DNA from: Gemella cuniculi DSM 15828
GTDB lineage: Bacteria; Bacillota; Bacilli; Staphylococcales; Gemellaceae
DNA length: 64,000 nucleotides
Direction of reading: 5' to 3'
Assembly (NCBI RefSeq): GCF_000425665.1
Contig: NZ_KE384432.1
Location: 62,001 to 126,000 of the forward strand
In this document: positions 10,502 through 20,136 of the stretch, piece after piece
Layout of the letters: the number at the start of each line of letters is the position of its first letter
How positions within the stretch are numbered: position 1 is the stretch's first letter
Made by a program: the position numbers and the translations under genes
The notes under the pieces: generated by a model
What the model was told of the DNA's origin: nothing
Seen by the model: only the letters and a program-made list of their open reading frames with translations
The model's database searches: none

Positions 10502-11704
10502 TTACTTATTTTCTCTTAAATATTTTACATGCGACAGTATATTAGTTACGATACCTAAACCAATACTTAATATAAGAAGAGAACTTCCCCCATTACTTAT
10601 AAATGGTAAAGGCACACCTGTCATAGGAATAGATGCTGTTACTCCCCCGATATTAACCACCGACTGAACTACAAGCAAACTAGCAAAACCTAATGAATAC
10701 ATTGCTGAAAATGTATTTTTTGATTTTGTCCCTGAAAAAATTGCTTTTCCTACCAATATACATAATAATGAAATTACAAATAAAACCCCTATAAGCCCTA
10801 GTTCTTCAGCAATAATTGCTAAAATAAAATCAGTATGTGCTTCAGGTAAATATCCTAATTTTTGAATTGAGTTTCCTAAACCACGCCCAAACAATCCACC
10901 ATTACCAAATGCAATATAAGAATTAATAACTTGATCTGCAGCAGCACTTAGATTTTCTGAGAATGGATTTAAAAATACTTTAAATCGATTAGTTCTATAA
11001 GAAGATCCAGAAAATATTCCCGAAATAAAAAGAAATCCTAAAACTATAACACCTGCAGTTATTGCTATCGTTAATATTCTTTTTATATTTTTGAAATGCA
11101 TATTAGAGCACAATGTCATTATTCCAATAACTGAAAGTGTAATTAAAATCATCCCTGTATCATTTTGTAGCGCTATTATTCCGATTAAAATTAATGGTAT
11201 TCCAAAAATACTGACCAATTCATTGCTAGTACAAACCTGACGCAATTTTGTTTTTCTTGTCTCAAATATAAACGCCATATACATTATTATAAAAAGCTGT
11301 GCTAATGTTGATGGTTGGAAACTAAGTGATCCTAATCTTATCCATGAACGTGCTCCATTAATTGATGGCAGTAACAAGGGTATAATTAACAATCCCACCA
11401 TTACCCAAAAACCATACTTTAATAAATTTTTATCCTTGAATATCTCAAATGGGACTGCTATAGAAAAAATTAAAAATACTAAATATGATAAGGCTGCCCA
11501 AGCTCCTTGTCTTTTTAAAAAATAACTAGCTTCTACTGGAATCGAAGATGTAAAGGTTCCATATTTATTCCCTATCATACTAGCACTATATACCATAATA
11601 CAACTAAGTATTAATAATAAAAGTAACGAAAGCGCCACTATCAAATCAAGTCTAACATGACGTCTTTCATGTTTTATAGATTTTTGTATATTCCTTATAC
11701 CCAT
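10502..11704 (-). CDS. ftsW: FtsW/RodA family peptidoglycan polymerase, probably FtsW
   Basis: SEDS-family glycosyltransferase that polymerises lipid II, for septal wall synthesis if FtsW. The 400-residue protein has about ten membrane helices. Motifs: MVYSAS in the first helix, NGARSWIRLG (the conserved SEDS loop), SYRTNRFKVFLNPF, and the C-terminal GVPLPFISNGGSS. The position directly after ylaN copies the Bacillus ylaN-ftsW order, which is why FtsW is preferred over RodA. It follows ylaN by two bases, so translation is probably coupled. The paired transpeptidase is not in the window. Confidence 0.9.
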   Translation of the reverse strand: MGIRNIQKSIKHERRHVRLDLIVALSLLLLLILSCIMVYSASMIGNKYGTFTSSIPVEASYFLKRQGAWAALSYLVFLIFSIAVPFEIFKDKNLLKYGFWVMVGLLIIPLLLPSINGARSWIRLGSLSFQPSTLAQLFIIMYMAFIFETRKTKLRQVCTSNELVSIFGIPLILIGIIALQNDTGMILITLSVIGIMTLCSNMHFKNIKRILTIAITAGVIVLGFLFISGIFSGSSYRTNRFKVFLNPFSENLSAAADQVINSYIAFGNGGLFGRGLGNSIQKLGYLPEAHTDFILAIIAEELGLIGVLFVISLLCILVGKAIFSGTKSKNTFSAMYSLGFASLLVVQSVVNIGGVTASIPMTGVPLPFISNGGSSLLILSIGLGIVTNILSHVKYLRENK

Positions 11705-11706
11705 AC

Positions 11707-11991
11707 CTAATTCACTTTTCTACTCTGTGAATCTGTATTATACATAGCATCTGCCTTATCTTCAAGACTTTCTAATATTTCACGACCAGCATCATGCGAC
11801 ATACATCCTATTTCCACAGCTAAATTTATTTCTTTAGTCAATCCATATATTTGGGTATCAATAACATCTTGATAGAGTGGGCATTTTTTTTCACCTTTCA
11901 CAGATAAACATGCTTCAATCATATCTTCTATTTGCATAACATCTTCTTCTATTCTTTTTCTTACTTTAATAAATATAAGATCATTCTCCAT
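11707..11991 (-). CDS. ylaN: YlaN family protein
   Basis: A small soluble helical protein of about 94 residues, family DUF1507/YlaN. Published work in Bacillus and Staphylococcus links YlaN to iron homeostasis through Fur; that role is family knowledge, not visible here. The sequence has the family pattern ENDLIFIKVRKRIEEDVMQIE then CPLYQDVIDTQIYGLTKEI. The ATG at 11991 is chosen over an in-frame GTG at 12000 because it is preceded by AAGGATAGG at normal spacing. It lies between yqgQ and ftsW in a tight operon. Confidence 0.9.
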   Translation of the reverse strand: MENDLIFIKVRKRIEEDVMQIEDMIEACLSVKGEKKCPLYQDVIDTQIYGLTKEINLAVEIGCMSHDAGREILESLEDKADAMYNTDSQSRKVN

Positions 11992-12000
11992 TTTTCTCAC

Positions 12001-12201
12001 CTATCCTTCTGATAACTCATAATTAATCTCATGTTTTATTATCGCCATCGCTCTTAAAAAATCTTCTTTTGAAATTAATTCTAAACGTCTTAATTCCCTC
12101 ACTTCGTATTCAACCATACTCAACGTGTGCATCCTATCCTTCATATATATTATTATACCAAAAGATTTTAAAAATTGCTGCAAATCATAAAAATTTATCA
12201 T
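12001..12201 (-). CDS. yqgQ: YqgQ family protein (DUF910)
   Basis: A 66-residue soluble protein of unknown function. It matches the YqgQ pattern: NFYDLQQFLKSFG at the N terminus, a mid MKDR, and a C-terminal helical RRLELISKEDFLRAMAIIKHE. The ATG at 12201 is preferred over an upstream in-frame start at 12234 because AAGGGTGG precedes it and because this avoids overlap with the rhomboid-like gene ending at 12212. The gluP-yqgQ order is the one seen in Bacillus, which supports both names. Confidence 0.85.
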   Translation of the reverse strand: MINFYDLQQFLKSFGIIIYMKDRMHTLSMVEYEVRELRRLELISKEDFLRAMAIIKHEINYELSEG

Positions 12202-12211
12202 ACAACCACCC

Positions 12212-13657
12212 TTAATAATTACTAAGTTCTTCAACTAAATTTTTATACTTATCTATTTTGTTTAGATCATATGCTTTTTGTGCATACTCTCTTCCTTTAT
12301 TATAATTCCCCTCTTGCCTTTCTATTAATCCAAGATTGTAATATATAGGGGCAAAGGTTTCATCGAATTCTACTCCCTCTAAAAATACTTTTTTCGCATC
12401 TTGAATAGAAGAACTCATCATTTTAATCATTCCTAATTCATAATAAGTTAAAATCGATTTATTCTTGGAACCCAATTCTCTTTCTAAATTAAATATATCT
12501 TCATCAGTATGTGGTTTAATCAATCTTTTCTCTACTTGGCTTAATCTATAGTTATTAACCATAACTTTTGTATTTATTTTCGCTACTGACACAATAAAGC
12601 CTAATACAACAACTACAGCTATCGAAGTAAACAATACATAAATATTACGGTTACCTAAAATAAACAATTGTAAAAATGCTCCTAGTATAAAAGCAAATAA
12701 ATATAAAATTATAGCCGTATCAAAAAATACAAACATACATACTAAGTATAGAAATGAAATTACACAAGAATACATAAATTTTAAATTATCATTTCTTTTA
12801 CTTAGTTGATTTAAGAAAATTGATCCTAACACGCTAAAATACGATACTAACATTATATCTAATTGTCCTGAATATCCAAATATCAAAAGTAAATTAAAAA
12901 TTAACGATGACAAAAAAAGTATACTCACTGTGTGCAATATATTAAGAGTTTTATTGAATAATATTGAACTTATAAATACTGTAAGCACTATAATTCCCAA
13001 ACTTTTTATATCATTAACAACTAATGAACTTGTAAAGACTCTATAAAACTGCCCACTAATTATCCCCTGATAGCTATAATCAAGATATTTATAAAGTGAA
13101 AATTTTCCTTCGGTTAGATATATCAATAAATAATTTATTATAAATAACAAAATATATAAACCGGATAAAATATTAAACTTCACGTCAAATATATTTTTTT
13201 CTAAAGTTTGCTTTTTATACAATTCTACAACTCTATTTTTATACCTTAGTGTATCAGGTGTATCTTCAATAAACTTTAAATCCTTTTCCTTAATAAAAAG
13301 TTTTTTATTCTTTTCATTGTAAAGTACTCTTTCGATGGCTAAACTATCAGAAATTTTATACCTTTTATAATCTGATGATATTTCATCAAATTCAGGAGAA
13401 AAGTATAAAATTTTTATTTTCAAATTATTTAATTTAAACATTTTCTTTAGTCTAACTTCATTTCTTATAACATTAGATACTACTGTATCAATTTCAATTG
13501 TCTTAAAACTTTCACTATATATAAATCTTATTAACTCATTATCTTCATTAATAAGCCACACATCTTTTTTTTCTGGTCTATAGTAAAGTATATTATAATT
13601 ATATTTAATAATGTATAAATATATTATCTTCCAAAATTTTTTATCATTCATAATCAT
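12212..13657 (-). CDS. GluP-like rhomboid-fold membrane protein with TPRs, catalytic dyad not found
   Basis: A 481-residue protein at the position of gluP (yqgP) before yqgQ. It has an N-terminal cytoplasmic domain (about 1-165), a multi-helix membrane region (about 165-360) and C-terminal TPR-like repeats (about 400-481, e.g. YYELGMIKM and IYYNLGLIERQEGNYNKG). Domain order matches GluP. However, the rhomboid catalytic GxSG serine motif appears as MLVSYFSVLGS when aligned on the helix ending, placing Leu/Val where Ser/Gly should be. The TM2 HxxxHxxxN and the catalytic His helix (expected GHxxG) also have no visible match. It may therefore be an inactive rhomboid. Start: MIMND offers two ATGs and no clear ribosome site, so the start is uncertain. 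Confidence 0.75.
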   Translation of the reverse strand: MIMNDKKFWKIIYLYIIKYNYNILYYRPEKKDVWLINEDNELIRFIYSESFKTIEIDTVVSNVIRNEVRLKKMFKLNNLKIKILYFSPEFDEISSDYKRYKISDSLAIERVLYNEKNKKLFIKEKDLKFIEDTPDTLRYKNRVVELYKKQTLEKNIFDVKFNILSGLYILLFIINYLLIYLTEGKFSLYKYLDYSYQGIISGQFYRVFTSSLVVNDIKSLGIIVLTVFISSILFNKTLNILHTVSILFLSSLIFNLLLIFGYSGQLDIMLVSYFSVLGSIFLNQLSKRNDNLKFMYSCVISFLYLVCMFVFFDTAIILYLFAFILGAFLQLFILGNRNIYVLFTSIAVVVVLGFIVSVAKINTKVMVNNYRLSQVEKRLIKPHTDEDIFNLERELGSKNKSILTYYELGMIKMMSSSIQDAKKVFLEGVEFDETFAPIYYNLGLIERQEGNYNKGREYAQKAYDLNKIDKYKNLVEELSNY

Positions 13658-13668
13658 AACACTAATAT

Positions 13669-13708
13669 TAAAACTTAAATAGATTTAAAATCTATTTAAG
13701 TTTTAATT
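13669..13708 (-). terminator. crr terminator overlapping the crr stop codon
   Basis: A nearly perfect palindrome, aaaacttaaatagattt / aaatctatttaagtttt. The right arm is the last codons and TAG of crr (stop at 13692), so the gene end is itself one arm of the stem. A TTTTAAT tract follows on the minus strand. It may be leaky and let some transcription enter the gluP-like operon. Confidence 0.65.
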
Positions 13709-14195
13709 TTGCTACCTCTTGCATAACATCTACAGTTTCGTTAAGTTTTAATATATCTATGTTTTCTATAGAATCCATATTTGTTATTACACAAGGTGTA
13801 ATAATATCCTTAGCTTTTTCTTTTACTAATTCTAAATCGTAAGTTAATAGAGTTTGTCCTACTTCAATAGTGTCTCCAGCTGATACTTTCACATCAAAAC
13901 CTTCACCTTTCATAGAGACAGTCTCCAATCCTACATGTATAAGTAACTCCACTTCTCCAACTTTAATACCAAATGCATGTTTTGTAGGAAATACTTGAAT
14001 AACTTCTCCTGCCACTGGTGATACCAATTTTCCTTCTTCTGGGATAATTGCAAATCCATCACCCATCATCTTTTGAGCAAACACTGGATCAGGCACTTCT
14101 GTAATATCCACTACTTTCCCTTTCATATAAGAATTTAAAACTAATTCTTGTGTTTTCGCTTCTTCTTTACCGAATAATTTTGATAAAAATCCCAT
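13692..14195 (-). CDS. crr: PTS glucose-type EIIA protein
   Basis: A stand-alone soluble EIIA-Glc domain of 167 residues that carries phosphate from HPr to sugar EIIB/EIIC partners. The active-site histidine is in LLIHVGLETVSM, and the second conserved His is in the PTKHAFGIKV segment. The usual domain starts with VLNSYMKGKVVDI and contains DPVFAQKMMGDGFAI. No EIIB or EIIC gene is nearby, so it probably serves EIIBC proteins encoded elsewhere. It is followed by the terminator formed partly from its own last codons. Confidence 0.92.
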   Translation of the reverse strand: MGFLSKLFGKEEAKTQELVLNSYMKGKVVDITEVPDPVFAQKMMGDGFAIIPEEGKLVSPVAGEVIQVFPTKHAFGIKVGEVELLIHVGLETVSMKGEGFDVKVSAGDTIEVGQTLLTYDLELVKEKAKDIITPCVITNMDSIENIDILKLNETVDVMQEVAKLKLK

Positions 14196-14396
14196 CGTTA
14201 TCCTCCATTAAATTATTTTCCATCTTAAGTCTTAATATATCTATTATATACTTTTATCAAAGTTTTGTAAATTCTTTTCTTGACAGATTTAAATTTTATT
14301 TTCAACCTACTTTTTTAAATTTCAATAAACTAATTTTATTTAAAATTTTACAAAATAATCTTTTATATTACAAGTTTATTTATTTTTTACTAAAAA

Positions 14397-14438
14397 AATT
14401 GAAGTAAAAATTTATTAAAATAAATTTCTACTTCAATT
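14397..14438 (-). terminator. ftsY terminator
   Basis: Stem aattgaagtaaaaattta / taaatttctacttcaatt with a small mismatch, ending 10 bases before the ftsY stop. T-rich on the minus-strand side. Confidence 0.75.
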
Positions 14439-14448
14439 ATTTATATGC

Positions 14449-15504
14449 TTACTCTTCTTCATTACTTTCTGAATCTTTTTCCTTGTAAAATAATCCATAA
14501 ATATATTGTTCTGGATCAAATACTTCTAAATCATCAATATTTTCCCCAAGACCTACCAACTTAACCGGTATTCCTAGTTCTTTTTTTATTGCAATCACTA
14601 TTCCACCCTTAGCTGTTCCATCAAGTTTTGTTAAAATTACTCCTGTTACATCACTAACTTCTTTAAAAGTTTTAGCTTGAAGTATCCCATTTTGTCCAGT
14701 AGTAGCATCAATCGTTAGTAAGACTTCATGTGGACCATTTGGAACTTCTTTTTTTATCACTCGAACAATTTTCTCAAGTTCTTTCATTAAATAATCCTTA
14801 TTTTGAAGTCTTCCTGCTGTATCACAAAGTAACACATCATAACCTTTTGCTTTGGCAGATTGAACGGTATCAAAAATTATTGCAGCTGCATCTGCTCCCT
14901 CATGTGATTTTACAATATCTGCTCCACTTCGTTTCGCCCATACATCAAGTTGATCTATCGCCCCTGCCCTAAAGGTATCTCCGGCTGCTATTAATACTTT
15001 TTTTCCCTCTTTTTTTAGATTATAGGCCAACTTCCCTATTGATGTGGTTTTTCCAACACCATTTACTCCAACAAATAAAAATATGGAAAGTTCCTTTTTA
15101 GAAGCATAATTTAATTCAGACTTTACAGTCCCGTCCATATAAACATCTACTAATTTTTCTATGATCATTTCCTGAAGTTCACTTGGTTCTTTTAAATTTC
15201 TTTTTTGTGATTCTTCTTTCAAATAATCAACTAACTCTAAAACCGTATTGTAACTTACATCTGATTGAATTAGTAATTCTTCTAAATCTTCAAAAAATTC
15301 TTCATTTATTTCTCTATATGAACTTATTAGATTGTTCAATGCATTTGAAAAATTATCACGTGATTTTTTTAAACCTTTTTTAAATTTTTCAGTAACAAGT
15401 TGAGTTTCAACAAACTCCTCATACTCATCCAAAGAAATTAACTCTTCATTTAATTCTTCCTTAGTTGAGAACTTATTTTTTAATTTTTCAAAAAAACTCG
15501 CCAT
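14449..15504 (-). CDS. ftsY: Signal recognition particle receptor FtsY
   Basis: FtsY is the SRP receptor GTPase that docks ribosome-nascent chains at the membrane. The 351-residue product has an acidic N-terminal A region (about 1-60), the four-helix N domain and the G domain. GTPase motifs: GVNGVGKTTSIGKLA (G1), DTFRAGAIDQL (G2), DTAGRLQNKDYLM (G3) and TKLDGTAKGG (G4). The partner Ffh is not in the window. It stands alone between lysS and crr with its own terminator. Confidence 0.97.
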   Translation of the reverse strand: MASFFEKLKNKFSTKEELNEELISLDEYEEFVETQLVTEKFKKGLKKSRDNFSNALNNLISSYREINEEFFEDLEELLIQSDVSYNTVLELVDYLKEESQKRNLKEPSELQEMIIEKLVDVYMDGTVKSELNYASKKELSIFLFVGVNGVGKTTSIGKLAYNLKKEGKKVLIAAGDTFRAGAIDQLDVWAKRSGADIVKSHEGADAAAIIFDTVQSAKAKGYDVLLCDTAGRLQNKDYLMKELEKIVRVIKKEVPNGPHEVLLTIDATTGQNGILQAKTFKEVSDVTGVILTKLDGTAKGGIVIAIKKELGIPVKLVGLGENIDDLEVFDPEQYIYGLFYKEKDSESNEEE

Positions 15505-15558
15505 TGTATTCTCCTCATATTATTTTAAATTTATTATTTATATATTACAGAGCTATGC

Positions 15559-15588
15559 AAAAGAGGAAAATTTTTCTTTTCCCCTTCT
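15559..15588 (-). terminator. lysS terminator
   Basis: On the minus strand: aaggggaaaag, a 5-base A-rich loop, ttttcctctttt, with one G-T pair. It lies 50 bases after the lysS stop. Confidence 0.6.
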
Positions 15589-15637
15589 ACATTTTATTAT
15601 ATTATTCTCTAAGAAAATATCCAATAAAAATCTTTTC

Positions 15638-17164
<1,527 letters not shown>

Positions 17165-17186
17165 CTAGTTTATTCAGATACATTCT

Positions 17187-17216
17187 ATTATAACATAATT
17201 TCAAGCATTTTGTTAA
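17187..17216 (-). promoter_or_regulatory. lysS promoter
   Basis: Minus strand: -35 TTAACA (17211-17216), 18-bp spacer, extended -10 TGTTATAAT with TATAAT at 17187-17192. Confidence 0.65.
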
Positions 17217-17360
17217 AACTTTTTTATTTTAATTATATTTATCAACAGCATATCTATCAAATTTTAAAACAATTATATTTCAAAATTTTCCATCTTAAGA
17301 TAAATCAAAATTTTTTGTCAAATTTACGTTAGATAAATTTACATTTTTTTAATAAAAGTA

Positions 17361-17389
17361 TTGTTAAGTAATTAAAAATAATATATAAT
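17361..17389 (+). promoter_or_regulatory. Promoter of the SteT-like exchanger
   Basis: -35 TTGTTA (17361-17366), 17-bp spacer, -10 TATAAT (17384-17389). The implied leader is about 175 nt. It contains ccatttt...aaaatgg arms (17404-17433) and further TATAAT boxes (for example 17531-17536), so other start points are possible. No known riboswitch was recognised in it. The rest of the 17141-17572 spacer has no gene. Confidence 0.6.
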
Positions 17390-17572
17390 TATTATGCAAG
17401 AAACCATTTTCAATATTTTTATGCTTAAAATGGATAAAAAATAAATTATTATATAATCTTTATCAATTTTAGTTTTATTATTAAAATTTTATTTTTAATT
17501 TTTCTCTAAATTAATTACAAGATATTTATATATAATATGTTTGCATTTATTTTATATTTAAGGAGGTTTATT

Positions 17573-18889
17573 ATGGATAATTTAAAAAAAGATCTTGGTT
17601 TTCTCCCAGCTTTTTCCACTGTTGTAGGAATAGTAATTGGTTCGGGAGTTTTTTTTAAGGCTGCAATTATTTATAAAACAACGGGAAATGTTAGCCTTGG
17701 CATGATTGCTTGGATTTTAGGGGGAATTATTACAATATGTGCAGGTCTTACAGTTGCAGAGCTCGCTGCTGCCATTCCCGAAACTGGGGGAATGATTGTT
17801 TGGATAGAACGTGCTTATGGTCGCCCATTATCTTATCTTTTAGGGTGGGCTCAAACTGTTATTTATTTTCCAGCTAGTATGGCAGCAGCTGCGATTATTT
17901 TTTCTACACAGTGTGTAAATTTATTTCAATTAAATAAAATGTATAGTATACCTATTGCCATTATCGTAGCTCTTTCAGTTACTGGCTTAAATTTACTAGG
18001 CAGTAAAGCTGGTGGTCTTGTTCAAACTGCAGCTGCTATGTGTAAACTTATCCCAATATTTGCTATTGTAATATTCGGATTGTTCCAAGCTAATCCTCAT
18101 ACAGTAGAATTATTTCCTAATTCAAATACATTTTCTAATGACAATTCTTTCACTGCATTAGGATCTGCACTTTTAGCTACAATGTATGCATACGATGGTT
18201 GGATTGCTGTAGGAAATATTGCAGGTGAGATGAAAAATCCAAAACGCGATTTACCTCGTGCAATATTTTTAGGTTTATCTTTAGTGATGGTTGTTTACCT
18301 TTTAATCAATGTAGCATATCTTATGACTATGCCTATGGAACAAATTTCCGGAAATCAAAAAGCTGCTAGTGAAATTGCAACACTATTATTTGGTGGGGTA
18401 GGTGGAAAAATTATTACTATAGGAATTTTAGTAAGTGTTTATGGAACATTAAATGGATATACTATGACTGGTATTCGTGTTCCTTACGCTATGGCCATAA
18501 AAAATCAAATTCCTTTTAAACAAGTTTGGACTAAATTAAATAGATTTGCTATTCCTCACTATTCAGCATTTCTAATCCTAGGAATTACAATAATAATGAT
18601 ATTTTCAGGACAATTTGATGCCTTAACTGATTTTTTATTATTTACAATTTGGTTTTTCTTTGTAGCAACCTTTATTGCTGTCATTATACTTCGAAAAAAG
18701 GAACCAGATTTACAAAGGCCGTATAAAGTTCCTTTGTATCCTACAATACCTATTATCGCAATTTTAGGTGGTAGCTATATTTTAATCAGTACTTTATTTG
18801 CCCAATTTTCGCTTGCCATCGGTGGTGTTGGATTAACCCTTGCAGGATTATTATTCTATAAAGATCTTTATACAAAATTTAAAAAATAA
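17573..18889 (+). CDS. APC-family amino acid exchanger, SteT-like
   Basis: A 438-residue membrane protein with 12 predicted helices, resembling the Bacillus serine/threonine exchanger SteT (LAT branch of the APC superfamily). Visible signatures are VVGIVIGSGVFFKAAIIY in the first helix, AAIPETGGMIVWIERAYG after helix 2, LLATMYAYDGWIAVGNIAGE in helix 6 and the late LRKKEPDLQRPYKVPLYP loop. The start ATG at 17573 is chosen because it follows AAGGAGG; an in-frame ATG 36 bases upstream has no ribosome site. Exact substrates cannot be deduced. It is a single-gene unit with its own promoter and terminator. Confidence 0.85.
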   Translation: MDNLKKDLGFLPAFSTVVGIVIGSGVFFKAAIIYKTTGNVSLGMIAWILGGIITICAGLTVAELAAAIPETGGMIVWIERAYGRPLSYLLGWAQTVIYFPASMAAAAIIFSTQCVNLFQLNKMYSIPIAIIVALSVTGLNLLGSKAGGLVQTAAAMCKLIPIFAIVIFGLFQANPHTVELFPNSNTFSNDNSFTALGSALLATMYAYDGWIAVGNIAGEMKNPKRDLPRAIFLGLSLVMVVYLLINVAYLMTMPMEQISGNQKAASEIATLLFGGVGGKIITIGILVSVYGTLNGYTMTGIRVPYAMAIKNQIPFKQVWTKLNRFAIPHYSAFLILGITIIMIFSGQFDALTDFLLFTIWFFFVATFIAVIILRKKEPDLQRPYKVPLYPTIPIIAILGGSYILISTLFAQFSLAIGGVGLTLAGLLFYKDLYTKFKK

Positions 18890-18895
18890 TTTAAT

Positions 18896-18937
18896 AAAAA
18901 AGCAGATTAAAATTAAAATTTTTAATCTGCTTTTTTA
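18896..18937. terminator. Bidirectional terminator
   Basis: Stem aaaaaagcagattaaaa / ttttaatctgctttttt. It serves the SteT-like gene on the plus strand and the flavin reductase gene on the minus strand. Confidence 0.85.
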
Positions 18938-18995
18938 TTTTTTACAAATTTTATTAATTACTATCTTCTAAACAATATTAAACATTTATTTACTA

Positions 18996-19547
18996 TTAAA
19001 TATTTTTTATGAATTCTTCCACTTGAGTATCAAGTTCTAATTTTTGTGAATCAGTTAACTCTAAAATTCCTGTTGAAAAACTTTCAGGTTGAAGTACAAT
19101 TCCAGTACCTTCTCCACCTATTAATTTTGAGTCAAAACCTAAAAGAGTTGCTAATTGACTACGAGAACCAGAAGCTCCAGACTTACCAGCAGCCCCACTA
19201 ATAGTTACTGGTTTATTTGTCAGCACTTTTGGTGATTCAAAATCAAATGCCACTAATGGTCTTGATAACCAATCAAGCAAGTTTTTTAATACTCCTGGGA
19301 TAAAACCATTATACTCTGGAGTTACAAACCAAACACCGTGTGCTTCTTTTACTTTGTTGCGAATATCTGCAACTGCTGTTGGTGCAGGATATTCTATATC
19401 TTGATTTAAAAATGGAACATTTGTGTAATCTAAAAATTTAGCTTCAATCTCTTTTTCTGATAATTTTTTAACTACATAATCCCCTACTTGTTTGTTAAAT
19501 CCGTTATTTCTTAATGATCCCACTACTACTAATATTTTTTTTGACAT
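18996..19547 (-). CDS. NADPH-dependent FMN reductase family protein
   Basis: A 183-residue flavodoxin-like oxidoreductase. Motifs are VVVGSLRNNGFNKQVG (phosphate-binding loop for FMN), FVTPEYNGFIPGVLKNLLDWLSR (the family's PEYNG signature) and TISGAAGKSGASGSRSQL. Proteins of this type reduce quinones, azo compounds or flavins. The ATG at 19547 follows GGAGGGCAATAAG and starts one base after the stop of the MarR gene, so the two are translationally coupled. Its control by that MarR is inferred from the operon and the operators at 20017-20057. Physiological substrate unknown. Confidence 0.88.
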   Translation of the reverse strand: MSKKILVVVGSLRNNGFNKQVGDYVVKKLSEKEIEAKFLDYTNVPFLNQDIEYPAPTAVADIRNKVKEAHGVWFVTPEYNGFIPGVLKNLLDWLSRPLVAFDFESPKVLTNKPVTISGAAGKSGASGSRSQLATLLGFDSKLIGGEGTGIVLQPESFSTGILELTDSQKLELDTQVEEFIKNI

Positions 19548-19548
19548 C

Positions 19549-19989
19549 TTATTGCCCTCCATCATCTTTAAATTTTTTTAAAATAGTTATTAATGTTTGC
19601 TTTTCCTTATTAGTAAGCACTCTAAATGTATCTTCAATATTTTTTATATGAATAGGTAAAACCTTTTCTATGATATTTTTTCCTTTACTAGTTAATCCAA
19701 TTTTAAAAGCTCTTTTATCTTGTTCATCTTTTTTTCTATAAACAAGCTCTGCATTTTCCATATTTTTTATAACACATGTCATATTCCCAGAAGTTGTGAG
19801 CATCTTTTCTATCAATTCACCTATTTTCAACTCACCTTTATTGTATAAAACATCTAACACTCCAAATTGTGTAAACGTCAAGCCGTTTTCTTTTATACTA
19901 ATTATCAATTTCTCATCAATACTTTTTTGAGCCTTTCTAAATACAACCATCGCATAAGTATTTAAGTTATCTTTTAAATCATATTCCAT
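19549..19989 (-). CDS. MarR family regulator of the flavin reductase operon
   Basis: A 146-residue winged-helix regulator. The DNA-binding part spans GLTFTQFGVLDVLYNKGELKIGELIEKMLTTSGNMTCVI with the wing around RKKDEQDKRAFKIGLTSKG. Family members often sense oxidants, quinones or phenolic compounds. ATG 19989 is used because AAGGAGG precedes it by seven bases; an upstream in-frame start at 20016 has none. Its own promoter is overlaid by two palindromic sites, which indicates autorepression. This is inference from site placement. Confidence 0.9.
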   Translation of the reverse strand: MEYDLKDNLNTYAMVVFRKAQKSIDEKLIISIKENGLTFTQFGVLDVLYNKGELKIGELIEKMLTTSGNMTCVIKNMENAELVYRKKDEQDKRAFKIGLTSKGKNIIEKVLPIHIKNIEDTFRVLTNKEKQTLITILKKFKDDGGQ

Positions 19990-20016
19990 ACTTACCTCCT
20001 TAAAAACAACAAACAT

Positions 20017-20063
20017 TTATCACTAACTAGTAATATATTATCACTAATTAGTGATAAAGTCAA
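20017..20063 (-). promoter_or_regulatory. Promoter and twin operators of the MarR-flavin reductase operon
   Basis: Minus strand: -35 TTGACT (20058-20063), 17-bp spacer, -10 TAATAT (20035-20040). The spacer lies inside a perfect 20-bp palindrome, ttatcactaattagtgataa (20038-20057). A second imperfect copy, ttatcactaactagtaata, starts at 20017, exactly 21 bp away (two helical turns), and covers the transcription start. This is a textbook repressor layout. Confidence 0.85.
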
Positions 20064-20136
20064 GAAATAATTTTCTCTACTATTTTTTTTATTTTTATGT
20101 TACTATGGAATTATAAAAATTCAGCAGGAGATTATT

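Noticed and set aside
10425-10667. Plus-strand open frame over the 3' end of ftsW
   Set aside because: No ribosome site and most of it lies antisense to a well-supported gene.
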